From: Paracoccus caeni
GTDB taxonomy: Bacteria > Pseudomonadota > Alphaproteobacteria > Rhodobacterales > Rhodobacteraceae
Direction: 5' to 3'
DNA: 64,000 nucleotides
Assembly: GCF_016629665.1 (NCBI RefSeq)
Contig: NZ_JAEPRQ010000001.1
Location: forward strand, 1,240,001 to 1,304,000
Below are positions 10,480-18,917 of this stretch, one piece after another. The position numbers and the translations under genes were made by a program. The number at the start of each line of letters is the position of its first letter. Within the stretch, counting starts at the first letter, position 1. The notes beneath the pieces are model-generated. The model made no database searches. It saw only the letters and a program-made list of their open reading frames with translations, and was not told where the DNA came from.

Positions 10480-10564
10480 GGTCTGAAATCAGACCGGCTC
10501 CGCGCCTTGCCAGTGCGGAGCCGGTCCTCGGCCCTGCTTCCCCGAAAGGGGCCGTACAAGCAGG
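10480..10564 (+). other. Structured intergenic element with three hairpins
   Basis: Three stems sit in 85 nt just after tRNA-Leu. They are GGTCTGA/TCAGACC (10480-10486 with 10489-10495), an 11-bp perfect stem 10493-10503 with 10515-10525, and CCTGCTT/AAGCAGG (10533-10539 with 10558-10564) enclosing CCCC-GAAA-GGGG. The first two stems share 10493-10495 and cannot form together. No T-run follows, so it is not an ordinary terminator. It could be a small RNA, a processed tRNA trailer or a repeat; strand is unknown. Confidence 0.5.
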
Positions 10565-10654
10565 TTCTGATTGAAGACTAACAGTGATTCCCGCCTGAAC
10601 CAATCGGTGTGATTGCCTATATCCCTGCGTAAACCCGTGATCCGGCAAAGCCGT

Positions 10655-12169
10655 TCAGCCCCCGGCGACAAAGGGTAGACGATAGCTGATCGCCTCCGAC
10701 AGATGACCCGCATGGACTTTGTCGCTGCCATCAAGATCGGCGATGGTCCGCGCCGTGCGCAGAATGCGGTGATATCCGCGTGCCGTCAGGCCAAGCCGCT
10801 CTGACGCTTTCTGAATCAGCGCCCGACCCGCCTCATCCGGCGCGGCGATCTGGTCCAGCAGACTGCCAGAGGCATCGGCATTGACCCGGACACCCTGATA
10901 GGCGGCGAAGCGTTTCTGCTGCGCCAGGCGGGCGCCGGCCACCCGCGCCGCGACCTGAGCCGAGGTTTCGCTGGCAGAAGGCAGGTCCAGATCCATGAAG
11001 CTGACGGCGGGCACCTCTAACCGCAGATCGAAACGATCCATCAGCGGGCCGGAGATACGCCCGAGATAATCGCCCCCACAAACCGGCGCGCGGGAACAGC
11101 TTTGCGTGGCATCGGCCAGATGGCCGCAGCGGCAGGGATTGGCGGCGGCGACCAGCAGGAAGCGGCAGGGATAGCGGACATGGGCATTGGCGCGGGCGAC
11201 GACGACCTCGCCCGTCTCGATCGGCTGGCGAAGGGTCTCCAGCACCTGCCGGGGAAATTCGGGAAATTCGTCCATGAACAGGACGCCGTTATGGGCAAGG
11301 CTGATCTGACCGGGCTTCGCCGTCCGCCCGCCGCCGACAATGGCGGGCATCGAGGCGGTGTGATGCGGCTCGCAAAAGGGCGGGCGGCGCAGGATGCCGC
11401 CGTGATCAAGCGTTCCCGCAAGCGAATGGATCATCGAGGTTTCAAGCGCCTCGGCCGGGGTCAGCGGCGGCATCAGGCCGGGCAGGCGGGCGGCGAGCAT
11501 GGATTTGCCCGCGCCGGGCGGGCCGACCATCAGCAGGTGATGCCGTCCCGCTGCGGCGATCTCCAGCGCGCGTTTGGCGCGTTCCTGACCTTTGACTTCC
11601 GAGAGACAGCCTTTGGCGACCGTCTCGGTGATCTGGCCGGGGCGGGCGCGGGCGATCGGCGCACGGTCGGTCAGGTGATCGACGACTTCGCGCAGGTTGC
11701 GGGGGGCAAGGACCGGGACCGCATCGACCCACGCGGCCTCAGCTCCGCTGGCATCGGGGCAGATCAGGGCACGGTCATCCTCGGCTGCGGCCATCGCGGC
11801 GGGCAGCGAGCCTGCGACCGGGACCAGCCGCCCGTCCAGCGCCAGTTCGCCAAGGCAGATGCAGCGGGCGAGTTCGTCGGCGGGGATGATCTCCAGCGCT
11901 GCCAGCACGGCCAAAGCGATGGGCAGGTCGAAATGCGAACCCTCTTTCGGCATGTCGGCGGGGGAGAGGTTCACCGTCAGCCTGCGGTTGGGCATCGCCA
12001 CCGACATCGCGCCGAAGGCCGAACGGACACGTTCCTTTGCCTCGCTGACCGCCTTGTCGGGCAGACCGACAATGGCAAAGCCGGGCAGCCCCGCCGCGAC
12101 CGAGCATTGCACCTCGACCAGTTTCGCCTCGATCCCCTCGAAGGCCACCGAATAGGCTATGGCGACCAT
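10655..12169 (-). CDS. comM: YifB/ComM family magnesium chelatase-like AAA+ ATPase
   Basis: A 504-residue protein of the YifB/ComM family; ComM acts as a branch-migration helicase that helps integrate transforming DNA. The N-terminal ChlI-like domain (GLPDKAVSEAKERVRSA, RRLTVNLSPADMPKEG) is followed by Walker A GPPGAGKSMLA, Walker B VLFMDEFPEF and the C-terminal Mg-chelatase domain ending in DLDGSDKVHAGHLSEAI. Length is normal for the family. The ATG at 12169 has TTAA-type CtrA-like boxes 18-58 bp upstream. CtrA is known to control competence genes, including comM, in Rhodobacterales, so competence or gene-transfer use is plausible. Confidence 0.92.
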   Translation of the reverse strand: MVAIAYSVAFEGIEAKLVEVQCSVAAGLPGFAIVGLPDKAVSEAKERVRSAFGAMSVAMPNRRLTVNLSPADMPKEGSHFDLPIALAVLAALEIIPADELARCICLGELALDGRLVPVAGSLPAAMAAAEDDRALICPDASGAEAAWVDAVPVLAPRNLREVVDHLTDRAPIARARPGQITETVAKGCLSEVKGQERAKRALEIAAAGRHHLLMVGPPGAGKSMLAARLPGLMPPLTPAEALETSMIHSLAGTLDHGGILRRPPFCEPHHTASMPAIVGGGRTAKPGQISLAHNGVLFMDEFPEFPRQVLETLRQPIETGEVVVARANAHVRYPCRFLLVAAANPCRCGHLADATQSCSRAPVCGGDYLGRISGPLMDRFDLRLEVPAVSFMDLDLPSASETSAQVAARVAGARLAQQKRFAAYQGVRVNADASGSLLDQIAAPDEAGRALIQKASERLGLTARGYHRILRTARTIADLDGSDKVHAGHLSEAISYRLPFVAGG

Positions 12170-12186
12170 TGCTTCCCCGAATCCCG

Positions 12187-12227
12187 TTAAGGGATGGGTT
12201 AATGCAAGCGGGTTAAAGATGGGTTAA
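12187..12227. promoter_or_regulatory. CtrA-like boxes upstream of comM
   Basis: Four TTAA half-sites lie at 12187, 12199, 12213 and 12224. The last pair is exactly TTAA-N7-TTAA (12213-12227), the full CtrA consensus. The first pair has an 8-bp spacer. The tracts are imperfect tandem repeats (GATGGGTTAA twice). They lie 18-58 bp before the comM start. Confidence 0.6.
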
Positions 12228-12251
12228 GCGCAGTTCACTTTGGTGAAGAAG

Positions 12252-12430
12252 AAGCGCCTGCCCGGAATCAAGTCGCCCTTGGGCGACGCCGGGCAGTGCC
12301 CGACCGCCCGGACGGGCGGGCACTTCGGTGATGCTGCGCGCCTCATATAGCGACGACGGGGTGGCACCATAAAGTGCCCTGAACGACCGTCGCGGTGCCC
12401 ACCCACGGCCGGGCAATGCCCTCAGCTCTC
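12252..12430 (+). repeat. Dispersed structured repeat, copy A
   Basis: A full copy of an unrecognised repeat of about 175 bp. The head GCCCGGAATCAAG is followed by nested hairpins: outer CTGCCCGG/CCGGGCAG at 12258-12265 with 12289-12296, inner GTCGCCC/GGGCGAC at 12272-12278 with 12281-12287. A second GC hairpin occupies about 12296-12323. The middle has GGCACCATAAAGTG. The end arm 12406-12421 is complementary to 12291-12306 at 14 of 16 positions. It lies between comM and trkA. Small open frames inside are by-products of GC-rich repeats. Confidence 0.8.
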
Positions 12431-12567
12431 GCTGACGGACGTTGTGTCCACTGTGCGTGACCCGTTCGCCGCATCATCAACTCCATCCAAACATCGCCGG
12501 TTGCGCCGCAACCTGCACAGGCATACGCAGTAGCGATGCGTCATCGCAGCGGGACAAGAGGACCGGC

Positions 12568-13944
12568 ATGAAGATCATCATTTGCGGCGCGGGTCAGGTG
12601 GGCTGGCAGATCGCGCGGCACCTGTCGGGCGAACGCAACGACGTGACCGTGATCGACAATAATGGCGAATTGATCCGCCGCGCCACCGAGGCGCTGGACG
12701 TGCAGGGCGTCATCGGCTTTGCCAGCCATCCCGACGTGCTGGACCGGGCAGGCGCGCGCGATGCCGATCTGATCATCGCCGCCACCCATTCGGACGAGGT
12801 GAACATGGTCACCTGTCAGGTCGCCCATTCGGTCTTTCAGGTGCCCCGCAAGATCGCCCGGCTGCGCAGCAGCGCCTATCTGGATGCGATCTATTCCGAC
12901 CTTTACAGCACCTCACACCTACCCATCGACGTGGTCATCAGCCCGGAACGAGAGGTCGCCAAGGCCGCGCTGCAACGGCTGTCCGCGCCTTCGACCTTCG
13001 ATGTCGAGACCTTCATGAAGGGCAAGGTCCAGATGCTGGGCATCGTCCTCGAAGAGGATTGCCCGGCGCTGAACACGCCCTTGTGGCAGTTGAACGAGCT
13101 GTTCTCCAGCCTCCGCGCCATCGTCGTCGGCATCCGCCGCGAGGGGCGTCTGTTCGCACCCGAAGCCGGAGATCAGCTTTTCGCGGGCGATCAGATGTAT
13201 ATCTTCAGCCATATCGACGACGTGCCGCGAACGCTGGAAATCTTTGGGAAGCCGCCGCAGAAGCAGGAAAAGCTGGTCATTATCGGTGCGGGCAATGTCG
13301 GGCTTGTGGTTGCGCAGACCCTTGAAGGCCGGGCCGAGCGGGTTCGCGTCAAGCTGATCGAGCGTGACCGGGAACGCGCCGAATTTGCCGCCGATCAGTT
13401 GGAACGGACCATCGTGCTGAGCGGTGACGGCCTGTCGGCGGAACTTCTGGATGAGGCTGCCGTCGCCAGTGCCGATGCGGTGTTGGCGGTGACGGCGGAT
13501 GACAAGACCAATATCCTTGCCGCCGTCCGCGCCAAGCAAGAGGGCGCCAAGATGGCGATCTCGTTGATCAACGACCCGACATTGGTGCCCTTGATGGCCG
13601 CGCTGGATATTGACGCTTATATCAACCCGCGCGCCACCACCGTTTCGACCATTTTGCGCCATATTCGTCACGGCCGGGTGCGTGACATCTATTCGGTCGG
13701 TGACGCCGAGGCCGAGGTGATGGAGGCGCAGGTTCTGTCCACCTCACCGATGTCGGGCCGCATGATCCGCGATATCGAGTTTCCCGAAGGCGCGCTGATC
13801 GGCGCGGTGCAAAAGGGCGACAAGGTGGTCAAGCCCACGCCGGATACCCGGATCGAGGAAGGCGATGTGGTGCTGATCTTCGCGATGACCGAAGATGTCC
13901 CCGAGGTCGAGCGCCTGTTGCAGGTCTCGATCGACTTCTTCTGA
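12568..13944 (+). CDS. trkA: Trk system potassium uptake protein TrkA
   Basis: A cytoplasmic regulatory subunit of the Trk K+ channel that binds NAD(H)/nucleotides and gates TrkH. It has 458 residues in two tandem Rossmann (RCK-N) plus RCK-C units. The first starts MKIIICGAGQVGWQIARHL and the second KLVIIGAGNVGLVVAQ near residue 232. The open frame extends upstream, but the ATG at 12568 gives the canonical start right at the glycine motif and family-normal length. trkH follows after 10 nt, forming a two-gene operon. Confidence 0.97.
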   Translation: MKIIICGAGQVGWQIARHLSGERNDVTVIDNNGELIRRATEALDVQGVIGFASHPDVLDRAGARDADLIIAATHSDEVNMVTCQVAHSVFQVPRKIARLRSSAYLDAIYSDLYSTSHLPIDVVISPEREVAKAALQRLSAPSTFDVETFMKGKVQMLGIVLEEDCPALNTPLWQLNELFSSLRAIVVGIRREGRLFAPEAGDQLFAGDQMYIFSHIDDVPRTLEIFGKPPQKQEKLVIIGAGNVGLVVAQTLEGRAERVRVKLIERDRERAEFAADQLERTIVLSGDGLSAELLDEAAVASADAVLAVTADDKTNILAAVRAKQEGAKMAISLINDPTLVPLMAALDIDAYINPRATTVSTILRHIRHGRVRDIYSVGDAEAEVMEAQVLSTSPMSGRMIRDIEFPEGALIGAVQKGDKVVKPTPDTRIEEGDVVLIFAMTEDVPEVERLLQVSIDFF

Positions 13945-13954
13945 GGCGCGGGCC

Positions 13955-15583
13955 GTGACCGTTCTTCTCCGCCTTCCGCTTCTGGTGCTGGTCAGCATCA
14001 TCACGGCACTGTCGATGCTGATCCCCGCCGCCTTCGCCTCGATCACCAATCACGAGGAAATCGCGCGGAACTTCTTCTACTGCTGCCTACTGGTGCTGAT
14101 CGTTTCGGGGATGATCGGGCTGGCCACATGGTCGCGCAAGCGCCGCCGCAATGCGCCCGAGGCGTTGCTCAATCTGGTGATCGTTTTCACCTGCCTGCCG
14201 CTGATCATGGCGATCCCCTTTGCGGAAAGCCTGCCCGATACCGGCTTCTTCAATGCCTGGTGGGAGATGCTGTCGTCGCTGACCACCACCGGCGCGTCAC
14301 TTTATTCCGCCGATCTGCTGCCCGAGCCGCTGCACCTTTGGCGCGCGCTGGTCGGCTGGATGGGCGGGTTCTTCGTTCTGGTCACGGCGGTCGCGATCCT
14401 TGCGCCACTGCGGGTTGGCGGGTTTGAACTGACCTCGTCCCCCTATGGCCGCCGCGAATATTTCGAGCGTCTGCCGCAGTCGGATGTGCAGCGCGTCCGA
14501 CAGCCACATCTGTCATCGCCGGGCTTTGCCACTTATGTCAGCGATCCGACCTATCGGCTGATCCGCGCCTCGGTGAAGGTGTTTCCGGTCTATGCGGTGC
14601 TGACGCTGATCCTGTGGGTGCTTCTGTTGATGCTGGGCGATGCCTCGCTGGTGGCTTTGTGCCGGGCGATGGGCACGCTTTCGACCAGTGGCATCTCCCC
14701 GGTCCTTGGCCATGCGGGCGAGGCATCAGGGGTGCCGGGTGAGATGGTCGTGGTGATCTTCCTGATCCCGGCTTTGTCCCGCCGCTTCTGGCCGGGGGGC
14801 GAGGAATTGCGGGTGACCGACCGGCTGCGCGACGATCCCGAACTGAAACTGGCGACGGCGCTGGTGACGCTGGTGGCGCTGATGCTGTTCCTGCGGCACT
14901 TCATCGGCGCGATTGAGACCCAGACCGGCGCGGGTGAGGCGCCGCAGATGGCGATGGATCTGTATCACGCGCTGGCTGCCTTTTGGGGCGGGTTGTTCAA
15001 CGCGATGAGCTATTTGACCACGACCGGCTGGAATTCGGTCGATTGGCAGGGGGCGCGGACATGGTCCGGCCTGACCACGCCGGGGTTGATCCTTGCTGGG
15101 CTGGCGATGATGGGCGGCGGGGTGGCGACGACGGCGGGCGGGGTCAAGCTGATGCGCGTCTATGCCCTGGCGCGGCACGGCGAGCGCGAGATGGAGCGGA
15201 TCATTCACCCGAACTCGGTCGCCGGTGGCGGGGTGATGGCGCGGCGGCTGCGGCGCGAGGGGGCCTATCTGGCCTTCATCTTTTTCATGCTTTTCGCCGT
15301 CTCGATTGCGGTGACGATCACGCTTGTCTCGATCCAGCCGATCCAGTTCGAGACCGCGACGATCCTGTCAATCGCCGCGCTGACCAATACCGGGCCGCTG
15401 GCCGGGGCGATCCCGCTAACCCCGACTTTCGAGGGAACGGCGGGCATTGCCTCTGCCCCGTGGGAGGGCTGGTCGGGCCTGCCGGTCTTCACCAAATCGG
15501 TGCTGGCCGGGGCGATGGTGCTGGGCCGGTTGGAGACGCTGGCGATTCTGGCGCTGTTCTCGCCCGAATTCTGGCGGAAATGA
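13955..15583 (+). CDS. trkH: Trk system potassium uptake protein TrkH
   Basis: The K+-translocating membrane subunit, 542 residues from a GTG start at 13955, 10 nt after trkA. Many hydrophobic helices are seen. Pore-loop-like segments include SSLTTTGASLYS, GTLSTSGISPV, MSYLTTTGWNSVDW and ALTNTGPL, which match the four filter repeats of the Trk/Ktr family. The GTG is preferred because the frame upstream overlaps trkA and lacks hydrophobic character. It converges with the next gene, with only 2 bp between the stop codons. Confidence 0.95.
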   Translation: MTVLLRLPLLVLVSIITALSMLIPAAFASITNHEEIARNFFYCCLLVLIVSGMIGLATWSRKRRRNAPEALLNLVIVFTCLPLIMAIPFAESLPDTGFFNAWWEMLSSLTTTGASLYSADLLPEPLHLWRALVGWMGGFFVLVTAVAILAPLRVGGFELTSSPYGRREYFERLPQSDVQRVRQPHLSSPGFATYVSDPTYRLIRASVKVFPVYAVLTLILWVLLLMLGDASLVALCRAMGTLSTSGISPVLGHAGEASGVPGEMVVVIFLIPALSRRFWPGGEELRVTDRLRDDPELKLATALVTLVALMLFLRHFIGAIETQTGAGEAPQMAMDLYHALAAFWGGLFNAMSYLTTTGWNSVDWQGARTWSGLTTPGLILAGLAMMGGGVATTAGGVKLMRVYALARHGEREMERIIHPNSVAGGGVMARRLRREGAYLAFIFFMLFAVSIAVTITLVSIQPIQFETATILSIAALTNTGPLAGAIPLTPTFEGTAGIASAPWEGWSGLPVFTKSVLAGAMVLGRLETLAILALFSPEFWRK

Positions 15584-15585
15584 TC

Positions 15586-16098
15586 CTAGAAGCTCATGAA
15601 GCGGAAGAATGTGCGGCCGGTACCCGGGTCGGTGTAAAAGAAGGCTTCGAATGCGCCTTGCTTGCCCAGACCCGAGACCATGACCGGCTGACCCAGTTCA
15701 AGCGCCTTGGGATAAAGCGCGACAAGGGTTGCGTCGTCCAAAGGTTCTTCTCGGGCTTCGCTGGTGACAATGTCTAGCGCCGGACTGGCCTTGAACAGGC
15801 CATAGGCCAGCACGTCCCGTCCCCCATCATCGCAATTGATGTCATCGATGATCAGCGCCAGCGCATCGGGATCTTCGCTTAACCTGCTGCGCAGCTCATC
15901 GTTCAGGCTGCCTTCGACAAAGGGCTGATTCCTGCAGCCCGGACCGGGCAGAGGCTGACCGTCGGCGCCGACAGGCCCCTCATCCGGGGGCGGCTGAACC
16001 GCGGTCATCATTCGCCAACCGATGAAAACCGAAAGAAATGCGGCAAGGATGACGGCTCCGAAGGCCGTGAACCATGCCAATCTGCGCAAAAGCGGCAT
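15586..16098 (-). CDS. Unknown membrane-anchored protein
   Basis: A 170-residue protein with one N-terminal transmembrane helix (about residues 8-30, WFTAFGAVILAAFLSVFIGW) and a soluble domain, probably periplasmic. The linker is rich in Pro and Gly. Two Cys (GCRNQ and DDINCDDGG) could form a disulfide. I do not recognise a named family. The ATG at 16098 is chosen because AAGGTAAC precedes it and the helix follows at once; the frame extends upstream without these features. It is monocistronic, convergent with trkH and divergent from hfq. Confidence 0.75.
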   Translation of the reverse strand: MPLLRRLAWFTAFGAVILAAFLSVFIGWRMMTAVQPPPDEGPVGADGQPLPGPGCRNQPFVEGSLNDELRSRLSEDPDALALIIDDINCDDGGRDVLAYGLFKASPALDIVTSEAREEPLDDATLVALYPKALELGQPVMVSGLGKQGAFEAFFYTDPGTGRTFFRFMSF

Positions 16099-16223
16099 TC
16101 TGTTACCTTTCAGGAATCGGTTTGAGGTTGGGTGAACTGTGGTTTCTACATCAACTTGCATGGGCGGCTTCGCTGCCCTAGATATCTTTGGTGTAAACAT
16201 AAAAACAGGACCGGGGACGAACG

Positions 16224-16457
16224 ATGGCTGGCGACAAGCAAAATCTTCAGGACGCTTTCCTGAACCATGTCCGCAAGGCCAAGGTGCCGGTCACGATCTT
16301 TCTGATCAACGGCGTCAAGTTGCAGGGCGTCATCACGTGGTTTGACAATTTCTGTGTGCTTTTGCGCCGCGACGGACAGTCGCAGCTTGTCTATAAGCAC
16401 GCGATCAGCACGATCATGCCGGGCCAGCCGATCTCGCTTTACGAAGGCGAGGATTGA
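16224..16457 (+). CDS. hfq: RNA chaperone Hfq
   Basis: A 77-residue Sm-like protein forming hexameric rings that pair small RNAs with mRNAs. Sm1 motif [20 protein letters not shown] and Sm2 motif [10 protein letters not shown] are intact. The Q in KQNLQD and the H of the YKHA pocket are present. The short C-terminal tail (SLYEGED) is typical of alphaproteobacteria. hflX follows with no spacer, the standard hfq-hflX pairing. Confidence 0.98.
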   Translation: MAGDKQNLQDAFLNHVRKAKVPVTIFLINGVKLQGVITWFDNFCVLLRRDGQSQLVYKHAISTIMPGQPISLYEGED

Positions 16458-17783
16458 TTGGCTGAACCCACCTCGACCGAGGCCAGGCCGACCCGCGCCT
16501 ATGTGATCCATCCCGACCTGGGCAACACCCGCACGCAGCGGCGTGAACCCGAACATGCGCTGGCCGAGGCTGTGGCCTTGGCCCATGCGCTGCCGGGGAT
16601 CGAGATCGTCGGATCAGAGGTCGCCAAGCTGCGCAAGCCCGATCCGGGCCGACTGTTCGGCAAGGGCAAACTGGCCGAGATCAGATCGCGGCTGGAGGAG
16701 GTCGAGGCCGAACTTGTGCTGATTGACGGTGCGGTGTCGCCGGTGCAGCAGCGCAATCTTGAAAAGGACTGGGACGTCAAACTTCTGGACCGGACCGGGC
16801 TGATCCTTGAAATCTTCGCCGACCGTGCGCGGACCCGAGAAGGTGTGCTGCAGGTCGAACTGGCCGCGCTCAGCTATCAGCGGACCCGGCTGGTCCGGGC
16901 GTGGACCCACCTTGAGCGTCAGCGGGGCGGGCTTGGCTTTGTCGGCGGTCCCGGCGAGACGCAGATCGAGGCCGACCGCCGCGCTATCGACGAACAGATG
17001 ACCCGGCTGCGGCGGCAATTGGAGCGGGTGGTGAAAACCCGCACGCTGCATCGCGCTGCGCGGGCAAAGGTGCCTTATCCGATTGTGGCTTTGGTCGGCT
17101 ATACCAATGCCGGAAAATCGACGCTGTTCAACCGCTTGACCGGGGCCGAGGTTCTGGCCAAGGACATGCTGTTCGCCACGCTGGACCCGACGATGCGGGC
17201 GGTGCGACTGCCGGACGCCAAGGGCGGGAAGGGCGGTCGCAGGATCATCCTGTCGGATACGGTGGGCTTCATCAGCGACCTGCCGACCGAGTTGATCGCC
17301 GCCTTCCGCGCCACCTTGGAAGAGGTGCTAGAGGCCGATCTGATTCTGCATGTCCGCGACATCAGCCACCCCGAAACCGAGGAGCAGGCTGCCGATGTGG
17401 CTGAAATCCTTGATGGCTTGGGGGTCGATGAAGATGTGGCGCTGATCGAGGTCTGGAACAAGATCGATGCGCTTGGCGCCGATACCCGTGCCGCGCTGCG
17501 CCGCACCGATGCCCGGACCGAAGGCGTACAGGCTGTCAGCGCGCTGACCGGCGAGGGGCTGGACGATCTGATCGCCGCCATTGACGCCCAATTGTCCGAG
17601 GTGCTGGACGAGCCGCGCAGCCCTGCGGTGGTCACGCTGGCCTTCTCGGACGGGCGTCGGCGCGCTTGGCTGCATGATGCAGGCGTGGTTGAGCGCGAGG
17701 AATCGGGCACGGACGGTCTGGTCCTGCACCTGCGCTGGACCGAGCGCCAGAAAGCCGGTTTCGAGGCGCTGGACGCGGAGTAA
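16458..17783 (+). CDS. hflX: Ribosome-associated GTPase HflX
   Basis: A 441-residue GTPase that binds the 50S subunit and rescues stalled ribosomes. The N-terminal HflX domain includes GSEVAKLRKPDPGRLFGKGK and the Gly-rich GGLGFVGGPGETQIEADRR. G motifs are GYTNAGKS, DTVGFISDLP and NKID. The start is a TTG directly abutting the hfq TGA, inside the same transcript; translation is probably coupled. The following GTG at YVIHPD is an alternative start that would lose about 15 residues. Confidence 0.94.
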   Translation: MAEPTSTEARPTRAYVIHPDLGNTRTQRREPEHALAEAVALAHALPGIEIVGSEVAKLRKPDPGRLFGKGKLAEIRSRLEEVEAELVLIDGAVSPVQQRNLEKDWDVKLLDRTGLILEIFADRARTREGVLQVELAALSYQRTRLVRAWTHLERQRGGLGFVGGPGETQIEADRRAIDEQMTRLRRQLERVVKTRTLHRAARAKVPYPIVALVGYTNAGKSTLFNRLTGAEVLAKDMLFATLDPTMRAVRLPDAKGGKGGRRIILSDTVGFISDLPTELIAAFRATLEEVLEADLILHVRDISHPETEEQAADVAEILDGLGVDEDVALIEVWNKIDALGADTRAALRRTDARTEGVQAVSALTGEGLDDLIAAIDAQLSEVLDEPRSPAVVTLAFSDGRRRAWLHDAGVVEREESGTDGLVLHLRWTERQKAGFEALDAE

Positions 17784-17811
17784 GCAGGCCCTTCTTTCCA
17801 CGATGAAGGTA

Positions 17812-17990
17812 AAGCGCCCGCCCGGAATCAAGGTGCCTGAAAGGCACCGCCGGGCATTGCTCAGCCGCCCCCGGCTGGGCACTTTGGTGAGGTCACGCGC
17901 TACAGATATGGCAGGGCGCGCGGCACCATAAAGTGTTTAGCACAGCCGTTGCAGGTGCCCAACCGCGGCTGAGCACTGCCCTTCGCTCTG
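17812..17990 (+). repeat. Dispersed structured repeat, copy B
   Basis: A second full copy, lying between the convergent hflX and kinase genes and ending 4 bp before the kinase stop. The head matches copy A (GCCCGGAATCAAG). The inner stem here is GGTGCCT/AGGCACC instead of GTCGCCC/GGGCGAC, yet still pairs. The arm 17852-17867 pairs with 17966-17981 at 15 of 16 positions. Three bases in each arm differ from copies A and C in a compensatory way. Confidence 0.8.
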
Positions 17991-17994
17991 TCGA

Positions 17995-18903
17995 TCAGAC
18001 CAGTTCGCGCGCCCAAGGCGGGTTCGCGCCCGCACGGGCAACGACAATGGCCGCAACCTTCGCACCATAAGCCAGCGCTTCACGTAACTGTTCGGGCGTC
18101 AGGGCGGCAAGGCCGTCCTTGGTCAGCACGCCTTGCTGGCGCAGACTGGCCATGACACCGGCATTGAACGTGTCGCCTGCGCCAATCGTATCCACCACGG
18201 TTGCACGGTTGGCCGCAACACTGACCGGCTCGCCCGACCAATAGGCAGTCGCGCCTTCCTCGCCCGAGGTGTGCAGAACGATCTTTGCGCCGCTATTCAG
18301 CACTTCCTGTGCCGCCGCGGCAGTCGAAAGGCCCGGATAGAGCCAGTCGATATCGTCCGAGGACAGTTTCACGATGTCCGACATCGCCAGCAGGCGTTTC
18401 AGGCGGGCGTGATAGGCATCTGCGTCCGAAATGAAGAAGGGCCGGATATTCGGATCAAGAATCACCGGGATGCGGTCATGGTTGTCGGCGATCAGTTTCT
18501 CGACCGTCGCGCCGCAGGGATCGGGGACAAGACTGATGCCGCCCGCGAAAAGCGCCGTCACATTGGCGGGCAGGGCGGCGATGTCGTCTTCCGCGAACAT
18601 CCGGCCTGCCGAGCCTTCGTCATAGAAGAAATATTTTGCATGGCCGTTTTCCAGCGTCACCATAGCCAGCGTCGTCAGCCGGTCGGTCCGCGGGCAAAGA
18701 TCGATATTCACCCCGGCCTCGGCCAGAGGGGCGATCAACTGCTCGCCAAAGGGATCGCGGCTCAGCGGCCAGAGATAGCCGGTTTCCTCGCCCAGACGGC
18801 CAAGCGCCACGGTCGTATTATAGACCGCACCACCCGCAAGGGGGCGATAAGCGCCGTTTTCCGGCACCATGTCGATCAGCGACTCGCCCGTGCAAAGGAT
18901 CAT
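17995..18903 (-). CDS. PfkB-family carbohydrate kinase, fructokinase-like
   Basis: A 302-residue ribokinase-fold sugar kinase that phosphorylates a sugar with ATP. PfkB signature 1 is the GGAVYNTTVALGRLG region near the N-terminus. Signature 2 is DTIGAGDTFNAGVMASL, which carries the catalytic Asp. The N-terminus MILCTGESLIDMVP resembles fructokinases. The ATG at 18903 is preferred; the frame extends upstream but that part is Arg-rich and non-conserved. It lies 14 nt after the zinc-ribbon gene on the same strand. Sugar specificity cannot be decided here. Confidence 0.88.
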   Translation of the reverse strand: MILCTGESLIDMVPENGAYRPLAGGAVYNTTVALGRLGEETGYLWPLSRDPFGEQLIAPLAEAGVNIDLCPRTDRLTTLAMVTLENGHAKYFFYDEGSAGRMFAEDDIAALPANVTALFAGGISLVPDPCGATVEKLIADNHDRIPVILDPNIRPFFISDADAYHARLKRLLAMSDIVKLSSDDIDWLYPGLSTAAAAQEVLNSGAKIVLHTSGEEGATAYWSGEPVSVAANRATVVDTIGAGDTFNAGVMASLRQQGVLTKDGLAALTPEQLREALAYGAKVAAIVVARAGANPPWARELV

Positions 18904-18917
18904 TCTTCTCTCCCGCG

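Noticed and set aside
12213..12416. Small open frames inside the dispersed repeats (for example peptides like PARPGGRALPG)
   Set aside because: They arise from the repeat hairpins, appear in several copies and have no ribosome binding sites. Stem changes follow pairing, not codons.
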